From Apostichopus japonicus (Eukaryota > Echinodermata > Holothuroidea > Aspidochirotida > Stichopodidae), in contig NC_092574.1 of assembly GCF_037975245.1 (NCBI RefSeq), forward strand, positions 1,767,001-1,831,000: a DNA stretch of 64,000 nt, read 5' to 3'. The position numbers and the translations under genes are program-made. Numbering within the stretch: the first letter of the stretch is position 1; every line of letters begins with the position of its first letter. The notes beneath the pieces are model-generated. The model was not told where the DNA came from. It did no database searches and was given only the letters and a program-made list of their open reading frames with translations. Below, piece by piece: positions 59,101 to 64,000 of the stretch.

Positions 59101-61835
59101 TGCTGTTTGCTCCATTGACCCCTTATGTTTGATTTGTTTTGTTTGAAAGCTATCACCACTGGCCATTAAAGCCAGTGTTATTCTGGAACCTAAAACAGAG
59201 AGAGGAAAGATACATTTTGTGGTTGTTCATTCTGCGAGTCTCCACATAAGTTTCACTATCTCAACACTAAACTTAAGTGATAGAAATCTCACCTCCTTGT
59301 AATATCCACACACCAATCCAATAGAATAAGCATTATTCAATAAAGTTTGGTGAGAAAGAACACATCCTTTTGGGAAGCCTGTGGTACCCTGCAGAGAAAC
59401 AGATGAAAAGGGAAAGTAATGAGTTATCTTAAACTGTCAATGCTATTTTGATAGATATGGAAAAAGGTGGAGTCTGGCTATGCTTGCGATATCCAAAAGA
59501 ATGACACAGTGTCCACAACCAGAAAGCAAACAGGCTAAGTGATTCCTTTCAAGGTATTATTTAAGAGCATTGCATAAACTTTAAAGGTTTGACCTCAAAC
59601 ATATGATCTTTGACCTACACAGCAAATAATAGCTCTAGTTCTGGTTCCCACTAAGGTCAATCTTCAAACTAAGTACAAATTTCAACCATGCTTAAATTTG
59701 TCAGTTTCATCAGGGTTTGAGACATGGACTTCTGTTGACCTACAGTATGTTGTTAAGGGCAATGAATACATTTTCAAGTTTTGGCCACAAATATATGATC
59801 TTTGACCTGCACAGCAAATAATAGCTCTAGTTCTGGTTCCCACTAAGGTCAATCTTCAAATTTCAACCAAGCTTAAATTTGTCAGTTTCATCAGGGTTTG
59901 AGACATGGACTTCTGTTGACCTACAGTATGTTGTTAAGGGCAATGCATACATTTTCAAGTTTTGGCCTCAAATATATGATCTTTGACCTACACAGCAAAT
60001 AATAGCTCTAGTTCTGGTTCCCACTAAGGTCAATCTTCAAATTTCAACCAAGCTTAAATTTGTCAGTTTCATCAGGGTTTGAGACATGGACTTCTGTTGA
60101 CCTACAGTGTGTTGTTAAGGGCAATGAATACATTTTCAAGTTTTGGCCTCAAATATATGATCTTTGACCTACACAGCAAATAATAGCTCTAGTTCTGGTT
60201 CCCACTAAGGTCAATCTTCAAATTTCAACCAAGCTTAAATTTGTCAGTTTCATCAGGGTTTGAGACATGGACTTCTGTTGACCTACAGTATGTTGTTAAG
60301 GGCAATGCATACATTTTCAAGTTTTGGCCTCAAATATATGATCTTTGACCTACACAGCAAATAATAGCTCTAGTTCTGGTTCCCACTAAGGTCAATCTTC
60401 AAATTTCAACCAAGCTTAAATTTGTCAGTTTCATCAGGGTTTGAGACATGGACTTCTGTTGACCTACAGTATGTTGTTAAGGGCAATGCATACATTTTCA
60501 AGTTTTGGCCTCAAATATATGATCTTTGACCTACACAGCAAATAATAGCTCTAGTTCTGGTTCCCACTAAGGTCAATCTTCAAACTAAGTACAAATTTTA
60601 ACCATGCATAAATTTGTCAGTTTCATCAGGGTTTGAGACATGGACTTCTGTTGACCTATGTTGGTATTTGATCTCTATGAAATGCATAAATCATCTTGTG
60701 CTTACTCAGTTAAGTCGGCTAGCTATGTATGATGTTAACCCTAGCTGTGTTTCTTCACATATTGAGTTTTTACGGTTTGCAGACATTGGAACTCTGGTGA
60801 CCTCAAATGACCTTGTATAAAGTATACAAATTTATATCACTAATGTGGATTCACATGCCTTGTATTTCACTGAAATAGCCTTTGACCTATATGAAAAGCA
60901 ATTGGATTCTTGTATATATACACAGAGGTGGATCCACATGCCAAGTATAAAGTCCATCCAAGTATAAATTTGAATTAATTAAGATTAGACTTTTTGAGGC
61001 TTTGCCCTCTGGTGACCTCGAATGTCCTAGGCCAACAGAAACATAAGGGTTTTTGCACTCAGATCCACATTCACAAGTTTGCAGTTACTGTAAACGTGTT
61101 GGGTTGAAAACAAGCCTTCAACAGGTTAAAAAAAAAATATGTGATTCCTGAAAATGGAAACTTGTTACCAAATGTACAGGCTGTTAGTTTTGTGAATGGT
61201 GGATTTGAAAGGAAGAGGTGATAACCAGCTAATATGCTAAGTAAATGGTAAATCACGATAGTGTAGAGCCAACACAGGTAAGAGAGGAACCCAAAAATGG
61301 TGTTTTATTTTCAGTTCAATTGCAATCGACATGTCACTAACTGTGCCACTTGTTCAACAAAGATATTTATTTTTTTTAGAAACAATCAACTTCTGCCAAC
61401 TAATAATTATTTAATCTTAACTGTAAAACCCAGCAACTGTGCACTAATTTTCACATTTTTGTATTTGATTTTACTCCTATATATGCCACAGAGAAGAGTG
61501 TTGTCTTAAGCTCAATTACGAGTGCATAGGCCAACAAACAAGGAAACAGACTGAGTGTCAACAACTTCCGTTGCTCATGTAGTAGTGCATATGGATGTGA
61601 CCTCATCAAAGTGTGGAAATACGATGAATTCTATACTTACTGATACTTACAGTACTATACTATACTTACTGATGTAAACTGTATATTAATTGGATTGTCA
61701 AAGTCCAAGACTTCACTGAGTTCCTTCACTTTCTGGAAATGATCACTTTTACCGTTTGCGATGACTTCACTGAACTTAAACGTTCCTTGCAGGTTTTCTT
61801 CACCCAGCATTATAACAGTGTCTAACGATGGAATC
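47004..61835 (-). CDS. ACSF2: ACSF2-type mitochondrial acyl-CoA synthetase, C-terminal part (gene span, 9 exons)
   Basis: Minus-strand exons 61670-61835, 59293-59388, 56120-56268, 55093-55261, 53487-53594, 52661-52812, 49121-49262, 48000-48110 and 47004-47129 join in frame to 405 residues plus stop. All adenylating-enzyme motifs are present in order: A3 [11 protein letters not shown] (split by an intron after Ser), A4 PLYHAFAS, A5 YGLTE, A7 GWFSTGD, A8 [18 protein letters not shown], and A10 [10 protein letters not shown] with the catalytic Lys. The NIQFTSGTTG lead, the GWFSTGD and the HFKIPKY tail fit ACSF2, which activates medium-chain fatty acids with ATP and CoA in mitochondria. Human ACSF2 is 615 residues, so roughly the first third, including any targeting peptide, lies beyond 61835. 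The normally conserved Gly before the A10 Lys is Phe. Confidence 0.93.
48000..48110 (-). CDS. ACSF2: ACSF2 exon, C-terminal domain
   Basis: 111 nt, 37 codons, [20 protein letters not shown] then [17 protein letters not shown]. It matches human VVGVKDDRMGEEICACIRLK. The acceptor is tggtgatag and the donor gtgagt. Confidence 0.94.
48290..48790. repeat. AGGTCA-bearing dispersed repeat in ACSF2 intron
   Basis: Three fragments with GAGTTATCGT(G/A)TTTACAAG, TTTCACAGTTTGACCT and CCAAG(C/T)ATAAGATTCATC. AGGTCA half-sites are present but no perfect DR1. An open frame over parts of it is chance. Confidence 0.65.
49121..49262 (-). CDS. ACSF2: ACSF2 exon with A8 hinge
   Basis: 142 nt encoding [20 protein letters not shown] then [20 protein letters not shown] and PKVENAQ. 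It contains the hinge and the A8 loop that swing the C-terminal domain. The acceptor is tttcttgcag, which is itself the edge of a long tandem array. The donor is gttagg. Confidence 0.95.
49637..51565. mobile_element. hAT-type element inserted in the ACSF2 intron array
   Basis: Begins CAGTGGCAGAG and ends CTCCGCCACTG, inverted repeats of the same type as the 14307-14708 element. It is bounded by CTACCTAT at 49629-49636 and 51566-51573. Those 8 bp occur once in each array unit, so the insertion cleanly split one unit and duplicated 8 bp. The 1929-bp interior is a composite, with a nested element at 50207-50762 and two further copies of the hairpin core at about 51240-51332 and 51395-51492. No transposase was recognised. 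Confidence 0.85.
50207..50762. mobile_element. Nested MITE with 8-bp target duplication
   Basis: Perfect 14-bp inverted ends CATGGGCGCAGATC. The flanks are CTCCAAAC (50199-50206) and CTCAAAAC (50763-50770), matching at 7 of 8 positions. 556 bp, with the shared hairpin core in reverse orientation at about 50624-50711. It lies inside the 49637-51565 element, so it inserted later. Confidence 0.78.
52661..52812 (-). CDS. ACSF2: ACSF2 exon with A7 motif
   Basis: 152 nt encoding [20 protein letters not shown] then [18 protein letters not shown] and [11 protein letters not shown]. The ribose-binding Asp of GWFSTGD is completed by the next exon. The acceptor is ctctaaag and the donor gtaaag. Confidence 0.94.
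53487..53594 (-). CDS. ACSF2: ACSF2 exon with A5 motif
   Basis: 108 nt, 36 codons, [20 protein letters not shown] then [21 protein letters not shown] is the A5 adenine-binding motif. The acceptor is tcttcag and the donor gtaaga. One difference from human is DHQE where the P-x-x-E/A-R boundary normally falls, so residues around this junction deserve checking against a transcript. Confidence 0.9.
54220..54430. repeat. AGGTCA-bearing dispersed repeat, second subfamily copy
   Basis: Perfect TGACCTTTGACCT at 54329-54341, then CACATTAGTACTATTTTAAA as in the 5.4-kb copy. It is in an ACSF2 intron. Confidence 0.72.
54821..55000. repeat. 60-bp tandem repeat, three copies
   Basis: Three units of CAGTACCTCGGATTAGTGGC, ATACTGGTTTCCAGCTGGTA, AGCTGAAAGATCAATATGCC with scattered changes. 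It is only about 90 bp from the ACSF2 exon at 55093. The open plus-strand frame through it is a by-product of the period. Confidence 0.9.
55093..55261 (-). CDS. ACSF2: ACSF2 exon, acyl-binding region
   Basis: 169 nt encoding (R)[20 protein letters not shown], then [20 protein letters not shown] and [13 protein letters not shown]. It matches human YGTPTMFVDILNQPDF and GSPAPPELI. The acceptor is cttgtag and the donor gtaata. Confidence 0.93.
55295..55395 (+). repeat. tRNA(Ser)-like sequence, probable SINE head or tRNA pseudogene
   Basis: An A box TGGCCGAGTGG (55305-55315) and a B box GGTTCAAAACC (55365-55375) are spaced as in class II tRNAs, and the region around TTGGAAG resembles a serine-type anticodon loop. 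The acceptor stem (55298-55304 against 55379-55385) has only about five of seven pairs even with wobbles, and the T stem has a mismatch. A working tRNA is therefore unlikely. It is in an ACSF2 intron, antisense to the gene. Confidence 0.6.
56120..56268 (-). CDS. ACSF2: ACSF2 exon with A4 motif
   Basis: 149 nt encoding [20 protein letters not shown] then MTTLVHPV...[24 protein letters not shown] is the A4 aromatic/His block (human PLYHCLGS). The acceptor is ctttatag and the donor gtttgt, a weaker but acceptable donor. It ends with AG of a split Arg codon. Confidence 0.9.
56269..59292. other. ACSF2: ACSF2 intron, 3.0 kb
   Basis: Contains a T/G run near 56945-56967, the three-copy 45-bp repeat (57580-57714), and a single CATGGAGCTATAAACAG motif (57412-57428) that elsewhere forms a palindrome. 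58000-59150 shows nothing recognisable. Confidence 0.55.
57580..57714. repeat. 45-bp tandem repeat, three copies
   Basis: Three near-identical units GAGTCATAGCCAATCTGCTA, CAAACCAGACTTGGAGGCGG, GGCTT. Because 45 is a multiple of 3, open frames run through it on both strands by chance. It lies in an ACSF2 intron. Confidence 0.92.
59293..59388 (-). CDS. ACSF2: ACSF2 exon with P-loop (GTTGFPKG)
   Basis: 96 nt, 32 codons, starting [20 protein letters not shown] and ending GYYKE. It completes the ATP-binding A3 motif begun by the previous exon. The acceptor is ctctgcag and the donor gtgaga; phase 0 at both ends. Confidence 0.95.
59560..60655. repeat. About 181-bp tandem repeat, six copies
   Basis: Copies of TGACCTACACAGCAAATAAT start at about 59611, 59803 (with one change), 59984, 60165, 60346 and 60527. 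The inner period is 181 bp and the first is 192. The unit contains TGATCTTTGACCT and AGGTCAA. The first and last copies share an ACTAAGTAC insertion absent from the middle ones. It is an expansion of one copy of the dispersed AGGTCA-bearing repeat, in an ACSF2 intron. Confidence 0.93.
61670..61835 (-). CDS. ACSF2: ACSF2 first visible exon (up to A3 motif)
   Basis: 166 nt; its first base completes a codon from an exon not found in the window (predicted Arg), followed by [20 protein letters not shown] and ending [11 protein letters not shown]. It matches human RLPDLTTVI...[10 protein letters not shown]. The acceptor is ttcctccag and the donor gtaagt. Confidence 0.9.
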
Positions 61836-62990
61836 CTGGAGGAAATAAAGGTTACAATATATAGATCAACGTTGAATAGAAAAACTCAATTATAATGTAC
61901 CATCAAACCAGACTGCCAATAACTAAGTGATTCCTTGCCAATACAAAAACCCTGAGGGAAATTTGGACATAGCATTTTCAACTATTGATGACTGTTGACT
62001 TCAAGTGATTAGCAAATATCCTCATTATCTCTATAACGATTTGAGACTCATCTTATAGCAAGCATGAAGATCGAAAACGTTTACCTTTTAGACTTAACAT
62101 GCTTTAGCCATCACACAAACATATTTACCTCATATAAATGCACAGCTACATACACACATACACGCATACATACATACCATACAAAATTTAAAATGGAAAT
62201 AAATGTATTTATGTTTATTGATTGGCATGGGGAGAATAGCCTGACCAATCATCTAGGTTTGATTCTGAGCTCAGAAAAACAGTTTTCTGGACTGTGGACC
62301 GAATGTTACGCTATTTGGCACAAAACATGTTGCAAATCTTCTCATTATGATGTAGTTGCAACATCAATTGATGAAATTAACACAGTCTGACAGAGGTCTT
62401 TTGTACCTTTACCATGCTACCAAATGTCATCATCCAAAAACTCAATAAAATGCATGTCCACTTGTGTTGTTTTCTTATTCAACTTCTTTATCGTATATTG
62501 CTTCTATATGTGATAACTCTAGTCTATAAAATATCAGGACTGCAGTGCTTTGTCATCCCTCTCTTTCCACTCGTAAATGTCCATATTACAGTAAGACAAC
62601 ACAGTTATTTCTTGGGTGCATTAAGGCCTACTATACTTCAATTTGTCTCTGGTTATTCTTCAGTTCCAATAAGAACAAGACGACTGCTTCAAGAGATAAA
62701 CTCCAAAGTTTGTTACATTCTAATCACATGGCAAATATAAACATGGTGCTCACTATTTTAAATTCAAATTTAATATTCGCTTAATTTGATTAAATTTTAG
62801 GTAGCTAGACTTAATTCTAAAGCCATTGAAGTTAATTGTGAGATATGCTCAGATGAACACGAAGCAAAACCAATCTGCAGTATTCAGTGCAAATACTTAC
62901 TATATACAACTTGAATTTTATTTTCAAATTTGGGAAGAAAGGTAAGAATTTCAGACTGAAATTACCCCCCTCTGATATATATCCCAAAGA

Positions 62991-63527
62991 TGCATACCCG
63001 TCAACTCTCCCGGTTTTACCAAGAGACTCCCGGTTTTTACCCGAATCTCCCGGCCTCCCGGTTTCATATTCTATTCTCCCGGTTTTTTAATGTTTCATCA
63101 CTTGCGACATTTCTGAAAATAGCCAACAATTAGTCCTATGCTTCTCCACAGTAATGCTGAACAGGAAAGGCATTTCAGTGTAGTTTGCAAGAACAAGACA
63201 GACAGTCGGTCAAGTCTCAAGCTTGATTGGACTCTATCTAGCATACTAGCCATGAAGTCACAGTACCCAGAGTCAACTGTTCCTTGTTTCAAATGGAAGC
63301 CTACTAAAGAAACCCTGTACAAAGCGAAGCGAGCTGCTGTAAACTGCATCTGATTGGATGATTCTCTCACTGTATTGCATAAGTAGACTATACTTATTTT
63401 GGAGTATTTATATCATTTCAGTTGAAAAATTACCAACCTCCCTATTTTCCCCTTGTGCTCCCTATTTTTTGGCCCTGAAAAATGTTATTCTCCCTAGTTT
63501 GGGGTCAAACAGGTTGACAGGTCTGCA
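62991..63527 (+). mobile_element. Short hAT-derived element with dimerisation-domain relic
   Basis: The termini TGCATACCCGTCAAC and GTTGACAGGTCTGCA are inverted repeats matching at 12 of 15 positions. Inside, 63138-63353 (plus) reads HSNAEQERHFSVVCKNKTDS, RSSLKLDW, then PCFKWKPTKETLYKAKRA and a stop. This resembles the C-terminal dimerisation region of hAT transposases (SN.E..FS...KTD.RSSL). The repeated CTCCCGGTTTT units at 63013-63085 precede it. No catalytic core is present. Confidence 0.7.
63138..63353 (+). pseudogene. hAT transposase C-terminal fragment
   Basis: 71 residues open to a stop at 63351-63353. It matches the consensus order of hAT C-terminal dimerisation domains but lacks the DDE core, so it cannot encode an active transposase. 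An open frame over the full domain suggests a fairly young copy. Confidence 0.65.
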
Positions 63528-63596
63528 AGATGGTAATATTGTCACCTAAAGACTAGATACTGTAGAAACCAACATACCCAGAGTACCCTTGCATAT

Positions 63597-63632
63597 CATG
63601 GAGCTATAAACAGAACTGTTTATAGCTCCATG
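63597..63632. repeat. 36-bp palindrome whose arm recurs elsewhere
   Basis: The 17-bp arms CATGGAGCTATAAACAG and its complement are separated by AA. The arm sequence also occurs singly at 57412-57428, so it is probably a transposon terminus. Confidence 0.93.
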
Positions 63633-64000
63633 TGCATACTCAGTTCCAGCATACACTTGTTCAAGTTGTCTAAACAATGTTTACACACGTAGTAGATAAC
63701 AATCAAAGATCAACAAATCAGATCAAAATAACTCACTGTATAAACAAACAGCACCCCTGGTTGACTTTCTATATCATGCAACCTTCACTGTGCATTAGGT
63801 ACGTATACTGAATATAGGTCCAAATGTAGTGCATAACTAAGGGATTTATATATCTGTTACCTATAAAGAGCCTATGTACTATGCATGTGCAACAGCTTAA
63901 AGGAACAGTGCTATAGATAGATTGGTCTGCCTGAGGACCAAGTTTTGCTTGTCTTGGTTTTGGCCTCAGTCTCGAGCCTCTGCGGTCTGCAGTTCCTTAT

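Larger units (their letters stand above)
61836..64000. other. ACSF2: ACSF2 upstream intron sequence
   Basis: No upstream ACSF2 exon was found here. The interval holds a CA/TA-rich patch near 62147-62182, the hAT relic at 62991-63527 and the palindrome at 63597-63632. The missing N-terminal third should lie beyond 64000. Confidence 0.55.

Overview
This is animal nuclear DNA: AT-rich, with split genes, GT-AG introns, microsatellites, minisatellites and many cut-and-paste transposon relics. It best fits a marine invertebrate deuterostome, probably an echinoderm. That placement is an inference from protein similarity to the human orthologues and from the repeat style; no single diagnostic marker was seen.

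Three conserved protein-coding genes could be assembled exon by exon, with reading phase agreeing at every junction. (1) Minus strand, 19830 to 5029: the N-terminal half of an OBI1/RNF219-type RING E3 ubiquitin ligase in five exons; the rest lies left of the window. (2) Plus strand, 20758 to 41834: a complete SLC10A7 solute carrier in 11 exons, 363 residues. (3) Minus strand, 61835 to 47004: the C-terminal two thirds of an ACSF2-type acyl-CoA synthetase in nine exons; its 5' exons lie to the right. OBI1 and SLC10A7 are head to head across 927 bp, which suggests a shared bidirectional promoter. SLC10A7 and ACSF2 are tail to tail across 5.2 kb. The three proteins act in different compartments (nucleus, Golgi/ER membrane, mitochondrion), and nothing suggests a joint pathway.

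The rest is intronic or intergenic and dominated by repeats. These include several hAT-like elements with 8-bp target duplications (1056-2372, 14307-14708, 49637-51565 with another nested at 50207-50762). There are two decayed tyrosine-recombinase elements (about 6.05-6.8 kb and 23.0-24.65 kb), a LINE reverse transcriptase tail (30820-31008), a hAT dimerisation-domain relic (62991-63527) and short MITEs. A dispersed repeat family carries AGGTCA direct repeats.

Tandem arrays lie at 33.2 kb, 35.9-36.5 kb (an acidic 13-residue coding repeat), 45.07-46.92 kb (about 47-bp satellite ending 80 bp from the ACSF2 stop codon), 49.26-52.25 kb (about 65-bp array starting at an ACSF2 splice acceptor), 54.8 kb, 57.6 kb and 59.6-60.7 kb.

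I found no new enzymatic or defence system. The most unusual structures are the splice-site-derived array split by a hAT insertion, a roughly 100-bp hairpin core shared by several differently bounded MITEs, the DR1-bearing repeats, and a substituted glycine at the catalytic-lysine motif of ACSF2.
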